Assembly: GCA_001598975.1 (NCBI GenBank)
Contig: BBXU01000651.1
Location: 1 to 64,000, forward strand
Length of the DNA stretch: 64,000 bases
Source: Parachlorella kessleri
Lineage: Eukaryota; Chlorophyta; Trebouxiophyceae; Chlorellales; Chlorellaceae
Direction of reading: 5' to 3'
Below the pieces are notes generated by a model. That model ran no database searches and was not told the DNA's origin. It saw only the letters and a program-made list of their open reading frames with translations. The position numbers and the translations under genes were made by a program. Shown in pieces: positions 34,401-46,394 of this stretch. The number at the start of each line of letters is the position of its first letter. The first letter of the stretch is position 1.

Positions 34401-36506
34401 AGCACGCCTGCATCTCGCCACCCACCACCTCAAGGTTGTACTTCGTGCTCATCCTGCCACCCTGGCATCTCTTATAGCTGCCAACGATCCATGACCTACG
34501 TGCCCGACACACCATGCCCCAAGCGACATGGGTGCCCAACAGCAGCTGCCGCTTGCTGGTCGCAACCCTACAGAGCTGCCCCAGCTACTCCCCGCTGCGC
34601 GCCATCCAAGCTGCCTGCCCCCACAGATCGCTCAGCGACTCATTGACCAAGACTCCAGGCCAGCGTGTGCACCTGCTCAAAGTCCGGCTGCGGCTTGCCG
34701 CGGCAGAAGTTGGACAGGGTCCAGGTGGCGTTGCGCAGCATGGACATCTTGTTGTTGTCCTTCAGCTGCTCCAGCAGCGGGTGCAGCGCGCCGTACCCCA
34801 GCACAAGGTCGCGGCACTTGGGCGAGTCGCCAGCAATGTTGCCCAGGGCCCACACGGCCTACAGCGCAAGGGATGGTAGATGGTTAAGACTGCAAAAGCG
34901 ACACCGATGTCACATCTCCGCCTTAGCTCTTGGACTTCTTTTGAACTGCTACTCCACCACATGAACAAAGTCGAGGCTTCTCATCAGAGGTCTGAAGCAT
35001 ACATCCAAGCCATCCTCAGAGCGAGGGCCAGGGTGGAGAACATTGTGACAGGCAACGCACCACGCAGCAGCCCAGCACAAGGCACCTGCTCCCTGACGTC
35101 ATCGATTGGTGAGCCAAGCAGCTGCACAAAAATGGGGACTGCCCCCGCCTCAATGACTACGCGGGTGTGGTCCGAGGTGCCGGAAGCCACGTTGGTCAGG
35201 GCCCAAGCCGCCTCAAACTGCACAAGCAGCACCCACAGACCTGATGCCACCACACTGTCACAGTGTTGAGAGCGATGAAAAGTCCTGAGTCCTGGCTACA
35301 CCCGTGCTTCTCCCCTGCCACCAACAACTTCGCCATGACCAAGGCGTCGATGGGTTGGGGGTTGCATCAACTGTGGCTTATAACTGTTCCACATGTTACC
35401 TGGATGGGATTTGTGCCGTGGGGTTTCCAACCGTTGTGAGTGAAAATCCTTCACAGGCTAACTGAGATTTGTTAGGCATCATTCCTTGTGACTTAGTCCT
35501 ATCTTCACCAAGCCAAGATTACGTCCCATATACCATGCCCTGGCGCTTGGACTGACCAGCAATGGCCAGGCTGCCACCCGCGAAACAACAACGTCAGGCC
35601 GGCAGCCTACGCACCTGCAATGCAGGCAGGTCACCACGCTGCAGGAACTGCACAAATCGCGGGATGACGCCCTGGCTGATAACCTCCTCAATGGGCGGGT
35701 TGCGCTCTGCACGGAGGACAGCGGAAACAACACGCCAGGCTTATTGAGGAACACGCACACCCGCAGTTTGGACCTTCGGGTGAGCAGCCCACAGTCTGCC
35801 TTAAGCTCACAGCCGGCTTTAGGCAAGTACGAGGCAACACGCTTTGCAGCCACTGCATGCCAGCAAGATGAGATACGCGACCCCATTGTGCGTTGCTAAC
35901 CCAGAGGACTGTTGGCGCTAGCCAGGAAAGCGGCAGAGGGCGACCTGCACTAGTTTAAAGTGGCCAGCTGCGTTGCGCACCAATGGAAAGCAGCTTGCGG
36001 AACTGGGTGGTTGCCTCAAGCTGCGCCTGGTGATCCTCAGACCAGACACCTTGGACCATTGCCGGTAGGCTCTCCAGCTGCACACAATCAGCCAGGGAGC
36101 CTGCAGTTGCTATCTCATACCCTTGCTAGGGTGCCAGGCACAAACTTCCCAAGGCTCAAGGCCCGCTTGATCACCTTCTGCTGCATCATGGGGCGGTTGG
36201 ACTCCATCTCCCCGGCTGCCACAACAGCCCCAACCATGCGTTTCTTCTGCAAGTTCTCATCGCGCCTATCCTTGCGCAGCTGGACGATATTGTCCTCGCG
36301 CTTCCTACGTGCTGCAGTCAGGTCAATAAAGCTGCAGGTTGCCAAGTGCGCAAGGCTGCCAGACATCAAGAAAGGGAGGCAGGACGTAGATGGGCCACGA
36401 AATGCCCGCATGTGCCTGCCGTTGAGCCCCGCAAGTCACCTTCGTCAAGGTCAATGCCCTTCTTTATGTTGCGGCCAGCTTTCGAGCCCCCCGGCCGCAA
36501 GCTCAT
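31417..36506 (-). CDS. IMPA: importin subunit alpha (karyopherin alpha)
   Basis: Twelve exons: 36506-36440, 36311-36175, 36077-35981, 35706-35615, 35217-35086, 34858-34673, 34102-33939, 33606-33453, 33235-33127, 32808-32630, 32193-31980, 31490-31417. Protein of 534 residues, the usual length. The start [20 protein letters not shown] runs into the importin-beta-binding domain ([20 protein letters not shown]). Armadillo repeats follow with the conserved NLS-groove Trp/Asn pairs: [75 protein letters not shown]. The tail is [20 protein letters not shown] with a Gly/Gln-rich end ([20 protein letters not shown]), as in plant importins. It carries classical NLS cargo into the nucleus with importin beta. 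All introns are GT-AG. The acceptor chosen for exon 2 avoids an in-frame stop. Confidence 0.96.
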
Positions 36507-38631
36507 TGTGCTCCCTCTTACTGGAACTGCGAGTGGGAAAGGTCACAACAACTGATCACTTCCACAGCGTTACTTCGTTGCTGGGAAAACACCACCCCCA
36601 AAACAGCTAGAAGGTTAAATATAATTACAAGCTGCAGCCTGCATTGCCTTTGGTCGTTTCAAAGTTTCGCGGGGACCTCATGAAGCGAGCGACCCCAAAC
36701 CCTGGGCCAGCAGCAATGGGCTGATGGTTCAGGTCGCAATCCAGACTGAAATCGTGAAACAGGTGAATGTCTTGGACGCCTTGAGACCATAGTGGCTTGA
36801 ATTATGTACTGCTCCTGCAGTATGGGGCTTACCAGCCGCCAATGATTGAGCAGGGAGTTGGCCACACTTGCCAGGCTTAAGTGGGTGGTTGGGTACTTGA
36901 AGACTTGCTGGTCATTAAATATCACCAACATCAGACATACCACGCTAGTAAGGATCCTTCGGGCAGCCTCAGTAGGGAAAACCTCGTGTGCCAGCTGCTT
37001 GCTGAGGGACGTCTATCATATGTGTTACTGAGCTGTATATGGCAGGTACGCCAGACAGAGCCAGGGCACTTTGCTGCATAATGCATTATGCGCCTTGAGT
37101 GCAAAGGAAGCGGGCGTAGGACTGGCTGAGGGAGGCCTTGGAGATGCTTATATAACGGGCGGTTGAAGAAGAAAACATAAGTATACAGGGCTGTGCAGCT
37201 CTCCAGCAACAGCATGCCTTCAGCAGGCAGCAGCAGCAGCAGCCGGATGGCAGTCCCGGGTCTGAGTTTTCCAAAAAGGGCTGAAGGGTCAGCTGGGCTT
37301 GCCACTGTGAGGTAGTTTTGAGCAAGACTGCCCCTCATCTAACAGAAAGGGGCCAGGCAGTCTCCTAGTAGTGCTGCGATCGCCTGCAGAAGACATCCTG
37401 GTGCCGCAGCCAAGCCAGCTATCATGCCCTCAAACATGGCCGATTGCCGCTTCTTTTTCCAATGCTTTGTTCTTACAAAGGCAACCCCAGGAGTCCTTTC
37501 CCGCCTGCGCTGTCCTCAGGCGCACAACACAGACTTCTTGCATATGCTAGCAATATTGGCGGGGGCATGACAGTTGAAGGGTCAAAGTCAGTCTCCTTGG
37601 GTGCCGGAACACCGACATGTGGTGAACCCGCACGGCATGCAAGTCAGCGTCTCTCAAGAGGCAGTCCCAGGCACTTCCTCACAACTTGTTATAATGGTAC
37701 GGGCTGAGTGCATGATGCGCACAAAGACACATACCGTCTGACCTGGCACGAAAGTCAGCATGCTAACCCTCCAACCTGTTTTCCCCAAAGGTGCAAATAT
37801 GCCCACAATCTCCTGACGTATTGCACGGCACTCATGCAGTCCAATACGTCAGGAGATTGTGGGCCTAGTACAGCTTGGCGGCCCTCCACCAAGGCGCAGG
37901 ACCGTGGGGCAATGTAGCTCCTGCTGTTACCCCTAACGGTATATACAGAGGCAAGCGCAGCCTGGCAGCACACGCATACTGCCTTGTGCCACATGCATGC
38001 CGGGATTTGCCTGTCGCCTTCACTGCGGACCACCCTCATCCGCACGCAGCGGGAGGTTAACTAAGGCACGTGTTGCACGCGCGCTCACCCTGTAAAACTT
38101 GGCGGTGTCAAGGACCAGCATGGCTTGAATTGCTGCTGGGACCTGGTGAACCTGGGACATATGCCCAAGCCATGCGTGTAGGTGTCGACCTGGTAGCACT
38201 CCTGCTGACCATTTCCAGCTTTTAACGCTGAACCAGGTCGGGATAGGCTCTTCCCTACCCTGGGCCTACCATGGGCCTTGTCTGCTTGCGCCTCGCAAGG
38301 GTTACTTGTCAAACTGGCTATCTCACTGCTTGTTACGGACCCCTGCTTGCCCATGCATGGGTCCCCAGACTGCCAAAAGCATTCCTGTGCAGGTGATGGA
38401 AACAGGTTGTCCGCTGTACCCAGCACACCCGTCCTTACTAGACTTTATGATTAATAGTACACATCCTCTTATTCTCTTGAATAGGTTAGGTAACATATTG
38501 GTCAGAGCGCGCAAAGAAGAAGGTGCCCCTTTTTTGGTCCCAAAGGCTACGCAACACCCGCATGACCGACGTATTCCTGATGAGGGGAGTGCTTGATCTT
38601 TGCTCTTGCAACCATAGGCACCTGGCCCGTC
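36507..38631. other. large divergent intergenic region, possible undetected gene
   Basis: 2.1 kb between opposing starts of importin alpha and FDXR. Two minus-strand stretches look more coding-like than chance: about 36940-36840 (FNDQQVFKYPTTHLSLASVA, followed by a GTAAGC donor) and about 37340-37150 (NYLTVASPADPSALFGKLRP, then a hydrophobic run). I could not join them into a gene or name a family. A perfect hairpin lies at 37801-37864. Elsewhere only short frames are seen. Confidence 0.35.
37801..37864. repeat. perfect 23-bp inverted repeat (hairpin)
   Basis: Arms 37801-37823 and 37842-37864 are exactly complementary (left arm starts GCCCACAATCTCCTGACG), with an 18-nt loop. Pairing stops abruptly at both outer ends. 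Transcribed from either strand it would give a stem of 23 bp without mismatch. There is no T-run after it, and a Rho-independent terminator makes no sense in a nuclear genome. The surrounding open frames are probably not coding. Confidence 0.9.
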
Positions 38632-41600
38632 ATGGCGTGGGGGCGTGTTGCGGCCTCGGTTGCCACGCAGCTGGCTAGGCCTAGCTCCCCTTGGGCACGC
38701 CTTCTTTCAACTGCAGCTGCGGCAGGACCGCTTAATTTTTGCATTGTGGGCTCCGGACCTGCGGGTTTTTATACAGCCGACAAGGTGGCCGCCTCTAACT
38801 GTTGGCTGATGGGTTGCTCCTAATATCTGTACAGTATTGATGTTGACCTGTCAACCTCGTCTTGAACCTCTTTCTTGCTTGCAGTTGCTGAAAAAGTATG
38901 GGGACAGGGCAAGAGTTGATGTGGTGGTGAGTCCACGCCCCTGATGACTGCTGCCTCATCTTCAGCCTGCGGCTTTGATCCCTTCAATCCCGAGTCTATG
39001 GCTCTGTGACGTATCCATATGTCTTGAGAGTTTAGACGTTCCAAGTATCAGCACCTTGGCGTTTGCAGGAGGCTTTGCCCACCCCATTTGGCCTGGTCCG
39101 CTCTGGGGTGGCGCCAGACCACGCAGACACCAAGGCAAGTGACTACCCTACATCCTGCCCTGCAAACACCAGAAGGAATACGCCCAGTCCCGTCCCATTG
39201 CATAGAAGCCCGGCGTGGTTGCATTATGGGGCACTTTCCATTTCCAGTTCCTAAATGTCCTCTTCTTGTTACAGGTGGGGCGGCCTCCGCATTCCCACCC
39301 TTCAGCACATGCCCACTTTTGCTGTTCTGACGTGTCATCCTGCTCCTTAGCCAGGCGCCGGACACGCAGCCCGGCCCGGTCATGCACCAGCGGCAAGTTT
39401 CACTACTCCTTTGTGGTCCAGAACGTGATCAACCAGTTCACGCAGCTGGCTCAAGATGGGCGCGTGGGCTTCCTGGGCAACGTGCGAGTGGGGAAGGACC
39501 TGTCGCTAGAAGAGCTCCGCGCTCGCTACAACGCTGTGGTCCTCTGCTACGGCGCTGAGAGCGACCGGCCGCTGGGTGTGCCTGGGGAGGTGCGTGGTGC
39601 CGGCACAGGTGGTGGTTGCGCGCGGTGGTGCTGACTGGCAGCCGGGGTGTTCATGACAGGTGCCCTGCACCATGGACGGCGTGGAGTTGATGCTTCGGCC
39701 ACAATGCGGGGAGACATGAGGTTGTGTGCTGGGGGGCCGCTGTCCTGTACTGCTGGGGCCCATTGAAGCTGCTGGATCGCTTCATTTTGTTACTACTGTG
39801 TGTGCATTTGCGCTCGTGGGCAGGGCTGGAGCCTGCACCAATGTGCCCTGCAACCTCTACATCGCAGTACGATGCTGCCTCTGCGCCATGCCTATTGTCA
39901 CACACCTTGCCACCCTCCACACAACTTGGCTGTCTGCATCCCATTGCAACAGAACCTGACGGGCGTGTACTCTGCACGCGAGTTTGTGTGGTGGTACAAC
40001 GGCCACCCACATTACGCTGGCCTCCCAATAGACCTCTCCAAGATGCGGCGGGTGGCCATTTGCGGGCTGGGCAACGTGGCCGTGGACTGTGCGCGGGTGC
40101 TGCTGCAGGTGGGCCCCTGCCGCACTGATCTTGCTGTTGGGGTACAGAGTGTTGGTCCTGATCACTCATAAGCAAGCAACTATGACCGGCTTGGGTCTTT
40201 CTAAAACATGATCTTTGGGCCTTACTTGCGGGGCATAGTCGCAAGATACCCTGAGACGAGACTTTGCGCAGCAGGTACTCTTCTGTTGTGCTGGCATGCG
40301 GTCCATGAGGAGCCACGACGGGCAGACTGAGACGCTGCACCCCACGACCCCTGCTGCAGCCTGCCGATGCGATAGCCACGACTGACATTGCCAGCCATGC
40401 GGTGGAGCAGCTGAGGCGGAGCGCTGTAGAGGAGGTGCACCTGGTTGGGCGGAGAGGTCCCGTGCAGGTATGTGCAGCAGTGGGGGCAGCTCGGGCCAGC
40501 CTGCCCACAAGCTGACCTGGAATACAGCCACATGCACGTGGTGGCTTGCTCAATAACCTCATGGCCTGCGGCCGCCGTGCTGATGCGGCCGGCCTTCCCA
40601 TTTGCAAACGCATTGGTGTGTTTCAGTCGTGCACTGTTTGAGTCCTGCTTGGCTTGGGAGACCGTGCGGGGGAAGAGGTCGACTGGCGCGGTTTCCCGCA
40701 GAGGTACAGCCAAGTACCCCTGCAGTTACCCTGTAGTACCAAGAACAGAGCCCGCCTTGCCGCAGGCGGCCTTCACCCCGAAAGAGCTGCGGGAGGTGCT
40801 GGGCCTGGACAACGTGGCGGTGCGCATGGACGCCGCTACATTTGCGCTGAGCGCGGCCGACGAGGCGGAGCTCAAGGCCACGCGCATGAAGAAGCGCGTG
40901 TTTGACATCCTGTTCAAGCAGCTGAAGGAGAGCAAGGCGGGGTGAGCCGGGGCGCGGGCACTCCCTGGGTGCGAGCACACGTACTGAGGGCTGCTGCGCC
41001 ATGAAAGTGTGCTCAAGGGGGTTGCTGTGGGTTCCCAAGCCTGTCTGCAGCGTGTTCCAGCTGGGGTGGAAGCAGTCCCTGTGGCGAGGTTTGAAGCGGC
41101 GGGCGTGCAGCTGGAGAGGCTTGCCCGGTGCGTGTCATAGATGCCTCCCTGCCCACACAAGAGTGCCGCTACAGGCGGCCCCGCTGCGTTGCGCTTCCGT
41201 CCCTTGTAGACCCTCCTGACTGTCTGCAACCCGGGTACTATATTGGCCCCGCTGACGAGCCCCATGCCGCCCTCGATTATCCGCGCCCTGCTGCCCATTT
41301 TGCGCAGGGCCAAGACGCTAGCTCTGGACTTTTTGCGGAACCCGGCTGAGGTCATAGGTGATGGCCAGGGCCAGGTCAAGGCGCTGAAGCTGGAAAAGAC
41401 GCGGCTGGAGCCGCCGGCAGACGGCAAGGGCGACCAGAAGGCAGTCGGCACCGGGGAGTTTGAGACGATCGAGGTGGACCTGGTGAGTAGGGTGGGTTGT
41501 GGTAGATGGTGGGAGGGCGGGACACAGAAGGGCGGCAGCGCAGGGCACAATTCTTCAGGTTCAGCTTATCTTCACAAGATATGTTAGTGTATCATGCAAC

Positions 41601-43492
41601 AAGCCCCAACCCTGAAATTGATAAATTGATGCTGGCGTTGCTGAAAAGATGCACGGCTGCGCAGCGGATGGGTGGCACGCCGGCGGTTGCTTGTGAGGCA
41701 GGCGGAACTCCTCGCAACCGTGACTTGTTGTGTGATGGAAGTGATGGTGTGGACTCCTGCTTGACGGGTGGCAGCTGAGGCAAGCTGTGGTTGACGCTGG
41801 GGGACGCTAAGCCAAGCATCTGGTAGCTGTAGCCGCACGCCTTGTTCGTGCACCGACAACTGTGTTCTGCTCGCTGTCGGCCCTCCTTGTGGTGCGTCAC
41901 CCGAGGTAGCCCTAGCTCAGGTGCCACGCCCGTGCAGGCATCCCTGCTTGCCTGCTTGACCCAGGATGGATCTTGCCCAGGGCTCTCTCTCACCGACCTG
42001 CGAGCACCTTGCACGCCTGCGCAGGTGCTGAAGAGCATCGGCTTCAAGTCTGTGGCCGTCCCAGGCGTGCACTTTGACCCTTGCAAGGGAGTGATTCCCA
42101 ACCAGGGCGGCCAGGTGGGGCGGCTGCCTGGATAGCATTGTTGCAAATGAATGAAGCATGTGTTGGTAGTCAATATGCATGTTCGTAGAGATGCTTCGCT
42201 CATGTATACAGCCTTTTGTAATCCCATCCATACTCAGAAGGCAAGCAGCATGTACGGAAGTGACAAGTAGCATGTATGAAAGCCCACGGACAACTAAGTT
42301 GCTTCGCTTTACTTTCCAGGTGACCTTCCCCCTGACTCCTCCTCTCCTTCTTGTCCTACAGGTGCTGCTGGAGGATGGATCCACCCCAGACGCGGGCCTG
42401 TTTGTGTGTGGCTGGCTCAAGCGCGGCCCCTCAGGAATCATTGGCACCAATCTCATAGACGCGGAGCAGGCAAGTAGAGGTGGTCTTGCGCGCGCTGTGC
42501 ACAAAGAGCAGCAGGGGGCCTGTGGCAGTGGCACCAATCTCATAGACGCGGAGCAGGCAAGTGGAGGTGGTCTTGCGCGCGCTGTGCACAAAGAGCAGCA
42601 GGGGGCCTGTGGCAGGGCGGCGTGGTGAGCAGGTATGGGCAGAGATGCCGTTGGGGCTCCGAAGGACCCTCGCCTGGGCAAGACAGGGAACAGAGCTTGC
42701 AGCGTGCCAAACAGGGTTTGCATCACAATGCGCACATTCTGGTGGAGCTAGGCCACAAGCACACCACTCTGCTTGACGGACGTGAGGGGCCATACCCAGC
42801 GCGCTGGCCACCGCGGCAGGCTACGCACTTGACCCCACCGGGCTGCTCTTGGGCTTCCGGAATCCATGCGGAATCCCTACAGATCCATCCGACCCTGCCC
42901 TGCCCCGCAGACAGTGGCAACGATGGCTGAGAACGAGGGCACTTACCGTCCCATAGCGGATGGAGTGAGGCCGGGGCGGGAAGGGCTGACAGAGTTGTTA
43001 CAAGAGCGGGGAACCAAGGTGGGAAGGGGCCGAGAGGAGCAAGGGAGGGGGGTTGGGTGGTACTGGTGGGTCATGAAGTGGGAGCAAAGCTGGGTTGGGG
43101 GTGTGGTGCGCTGAGGCCTGGTTGGACCAGCCACTGCTTTGGAAGGCCAGGAGGGGTGTATGTTGTGTGGTTGGGAAGGAAGCTTGCTTGCCAACAGCTC
43201 GCTGTCACCCTGAGCTGACAGGAACCCCTTCCCAGCATCCTCCGGCCGCCCTGCTGGGACTTGGCAGCGGTGGTGGACCCAAGCATATCGCAGTGTGCGC
43301 CCGCTTTACATCTGGGATGTGCTACCAAGGGGAGCCCGAGTATGCTGAGCCTGCCAGCCTTCTGTGCAGGTGGTGACTTTTGCGGACTGGCTGAAGATTG
43401 ACAGGGAAGAGGTGGCGCGGGGGCAGGACAAAGGCAAGCCCAGGGACAAGGTGGTGTCTGTGGAGGAGATGCTGCAGATTGCCCGCTCCTGA
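38632..43492 (+). CDS. FDXR: mitochondrial adrenodoxin-type ferredoxin-NADP reductase
   Basis: Twelve exons: 38632-38784, 38885-38926, 39069-39134, 39422-39589, 39953-40108, 40360-40467, 40766-40941, 41308-41482, 42025-42114, 42362-42469, 42911-43018, 43370-43492. Protein of 490 residues (human FDXR 491). The Arg/Ser/Ala-rich start MAWGRVAASVATQLARP is a mitochondrial presequence. FAD-binding GSGPAG lies at 40-45, FGLVRSGVAPDHADTK follows, and the NADP-binding GLGNVA is at ~181-186. LVGRRGPVQAAFT, LKSIGFKS and CGWLKRGPSGIIGTN, which contacts FAD, complete the match. The enzyme moves electrons from NADPH to a [2Fe-2S] ferredoxin for Fe-S cluster synthesis and related pathways. Introns 3 and 10 use GC donors (AG/GCAAGT), and intron 10's donor is duplicated. 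The join of exons 7 and 8 is shorter than in animals. Confidence 0.94.
42443..42615 (+). repeat. 87-bp tandem duplication across the FDXR exon 10 end
   Basis: Two head-to-tail copies of 87 bp (starting at 42443 and 42530) begin GGCACCAATCTCATAGACG and run through the end of exon 10, its GC splice donor and the start of intron 10. They are nearly identical; a visible change is GCAAGTAGAG against GCAAGTGGAG just after the donor. The unit is 29 codons long and open, so use of the second donor (exon end 42556) would add 29 residues in frame. Confidence 0.95.
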
Positions 43493-44318
43493 GGAGCTGC
43501 GCGCACTTTCCAGCAGGGGATATCCTCGCAGCGGCATTTGTGAGCTGGAAGTCAAAATGTGAACTGCTGTTGCCAGAATGGCGGGCAAGGGTGACACCTT
43601 TGAATATGCCTACACGCTTGGAGGAAGGGGGGGAATATGGTCAAACAAATCCGAGGCAATGGAGTCGTACATCTCATTGTACTGGTCTTCCATTCGATGT
43701 GTGCATGCTGAGCATGCTGCGTTTGCCCACGCCCGTTGCCGTGCAAGCAATGGCTATTGTTGTGTTTGTTTGGCTCTCAGGCTCTAAGCTGCTGTTATGT
43801 CTTGCCTTCCAATGCTTGTTATTTCTTCTATTTCTGTAGGCCTTCTTGTCTTAATCATCAAAGTCATAGGAAGGATTCAATTTATATTGTATATCCTGGC
43901 CCTTAGCTTGTAATGCATGGCAGCTCATCATGGTACCTCCTGCAACCCGTTTCTGGCATAGCTCACCAATGAATACAGTAGATTTTCAACCTCAGGTCTT
44001 TAAGAGTAGTTATCAAACATCCCGTACAGACATTAGCAAGCCAGGCAGCCAGTCCACACACACCCTAGAACATAATCACGTAGACACGATGCCAACGGCA
44101 CATGCAGAGTTCTTGGCTTGGCTTGAAACAAGCATTGCGCAGCACCTGCACACCCTGTTCCACCCCCAGTCATTCCCCAGCTAATCCCCATGCCCTGCGG
44201 GAGGCTGCCGCGCGCGCCTTCACAACCGCAGCAGGACTGCATGCAGGAGTGTGTCACATGCGCCTTGACACAATTTGCTGCTTCATAACGCAGATTGGAA
44301 TCCTCAGTACAGTGATCA
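43493..44318. other. intergenic, FDXR 3' UTR and promoter of the coiled-coil gene
   Basis: TGTAA at 43909-43913 could end the FDXR transcript. The rest would be promoter and leader of the next plus-strand gene. No other feature was noticed. Confidence 0.45.
43909..43913 (+). terminator. candidate poly(A) signal TGTAA of FDXR
   Basis: It lies 417 nt after the stop codon, in an AT-rich stretch typical of 3' UTRs here. Confidence 0.4.
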
Positions 44319-45855
44319 ATGCCTCCTCTGGCCATGTTTGCACGGGGTGAGGATGGCAAGGGCGACGCAGCACAGAGCACTCAACTGCCCCAGCGCTGGA
44401 AGCAAGCCGTGGAGAACATGAACTCTGCGCTGAGCAGTTTCGAGCAACTGGCACAAGCCTTGGACGGGGCCCTCTACCTCGACCAAGATGAGTGGGACAA
44501 GGCCTTGCCGACACACAAGTACACGATGGCGGTGCAGGTTCGTGTGAAGGGGTCTGTTAGCGACGATTCAGCTGATGTTGCAGCTGGGCTCCCTAGCTCG
44601 GGGGTGCAGAGTTCCCTGCAGCGCACCCATTGAAACGTCCACCCGTTGGAACCTGTGCCTCTCAGGGCCCTGGCTGCAGCCGTTTGACCTTGCTTGGCGT
44701 GTGGGTGCTGCAGGTGCAACACCAGCGGATTCAGCAGCTAGAGGACCAGCTGGCAAGAATCCAGGCAAGGCTGGCGGACAGTGAGCGGGGCCGCAAGGCG
44801 GCTGAGCAAGAGGCGCAGGAACTGAACGCAGAGCTGGAGAACAACGCACGTGAGTTGCAGGACTCTTTTATAATGAAAGGAAAGGACCCGCTGGTATTGA
44901 GGGGCTGCTCAATAGCTCCTGGCCCTCTCATCAGCTGGCGTTGAGTTTGGGGGCCAGGCGGGCCTGGGGGGCGGCTGCGTTCCTGATGCTAACCAACCTG
45001 CGCAGGTGTCAGGCTTCCTTCTGTCTTCCACGAATGAAGCTGGGTTCTTGCCTGGGTCAGCTGCGCCAGAGCAAGTGTTAAGAGTAGCTCTGTGAAGCCA
45101 CGCAGGTGTGTTCCAGCTGCACTATGAGGAGCTGGCACGGAAGGAGAAGGAAATAACTGACTTGCAGGCAAGTTGGCGGCTTGATGTTGCATGTATCAGA
45201 GCAGGCTGTGGGGGCTGCCATGCCCCAGGCAGGGGGTTGCCGTGGGCACGAGTAAGAGGCATGGTGTACATGCAACAGTGAAACAGTCACATGCACATGG
45301 CATTCGCAACCTTCCAGATATGCCTGTACCGAACGCCTGGTGGTGTTTGCCATCCTTTTGCTTGCTTACATGGTGGCATCCTCACTGCAAGCTGCTGGCC
45401 ACATGCGCTCCTCCTCCCAGCGTTGGAGCCCTCCACATCATCCACCTGCCACGCTCGTGCAGGCTGTGGTGTCAGCGCTCTCGCTGGGCGGCAGTGCAGA
45501 AGGGGCAGGCGGCGGCTTTGAGCAGGGCGGGAGCGACTGTGGCGGCAGCAGCCCGCGAGGGAGAGGAGGAATACCTGGGCAGGCACCCAGCAATATGGGT
45601 GGTGAGCCCGAGCTTGGGGCTCTAGGCCACAGCAGTGGGCTTGGCAGTCTAGGCACTGGCGAGACTGAGCTGGGAAACCTACTAGGAGCTGCTATCGAGT
45701 TTGGAGATCTCAATGACGGTGGCATTGGGCTTCCGGGCAGCCCACTCGGCACTGGTAGCGGGGCTATGGGTGATAGCGCTGATGAGGACCAGGAGGTGGA
45801 TGAGCTGGTGGGTGCTATGAAGGAGTTGGTAGAGCTGGAGAAGCGCACTCGGTGA
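44319..45855 (+). CDS. unrecognised coiled-coil protein
   Basis: Four exons, 44319-44537, 44714-44849, 45106-45167 and 45463-45855, encode 269 residues. Residues ~20-70 (RWKQAVENMNSALSSFEQLA) are helical. Residues ~74-140 form a long charged coiled coil with heptads (HQRIQQLEDQLARIQARLAD, then ERGRKAAEQEAQELNAELEN and LHYEELARKEKEITDLQ). The last half is Gly/Ser-rich and ends with another charged helix (DELVGAMKELVELEKRTR). No catalytic domain is visible. Such proteins often act as scaffolds at membranes, centrioles or vesicle tethers, but nothing here decides. Intron 3 has a GC donor (TTGCAG/GCAAGT). The ATG at 44319 could be replaced by the in-frame ATG five codons on. Confidence 0.7.
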
Positions 45856-46394
45856 CAGAGTATGTGACGTGCACCCCAGCTGTGACAGCTGCCAAGCGAC
45901 AGCTGCAGAGCGGGGTAGGTCGGTAGGGTGTTATCGTAGTCATCCTGTCTTCGGCATGCCTGGCAAGAATGGCTATGCATGGTTGCACTGCTTGTTTGAG
46001 GCATAGGTTGCTGGGCGGCATGGGTGTGCCATGCTCTTCATTGACGCCCAAGAAGGCACGTATAATGCAATGGGAGGACCAGTGGGATTAGCAGGGATCA
46101 GCTCTCTGCATTCCCGAGGGTGATGCATGGCAGTAGAAAGAAGCCTGCTAGCCCTGGAGCCAACAGGACACACCAGGAACCCTAACCACTCCTACTTGCC
46201 GCCACAGTTATTGCAGAGCAGAAAGTATGTTCAATAAAGAGGTTCTGATCCAATGCCAATGTATGATACAGATGGTCTAGCCACACAGAACACTCAACGG
46301 TTTGTGGCTACCGCTATGGCAACCAACCAACCACCAACTCATTGACCACAGCTTACACAGCATGTGCAAGCCAGGCACGTGGCCCGAGTTGACG
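45856..46394. other. convergent intergenic region
   Basis: 3' ends of the coiled-coil gene (plus) and of the UBE2J2-like gene (minus). TTACA at 46353-46357 gives TGTAA for the minus gene, about 40 nt after its stop. Nothing else was seen. Confidence 0.45.
46353..46357 (-). terminator. candidate poly(A) signal TGTAA of the UBE2J2-like gene
   Basis: The motif lies on the minus strand about 40 nt past the TAG stop. This spacing would give a very short 3' UTR; a later signal may be used instead. Confidence 0.3.

Noticed and set aside
37755..38045. Minus-strand open frame of 96 codons over the hairpin
   Set aside because: Its sequence is largely fixed by the inverted repeat, it has no supporting exons and shows no family resemblance.
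39135..39421. Retained exon in FDXR intron 3 (plus-strand open frame with Arg/Pro-rich translation)
   Set aside because: Joining K of exon 3 directly to NVINQF of exon 4 gives the conserved DH..(V/T)KNVIN(Q/T)FT sequence; the intervening part has no counterpart in the family.
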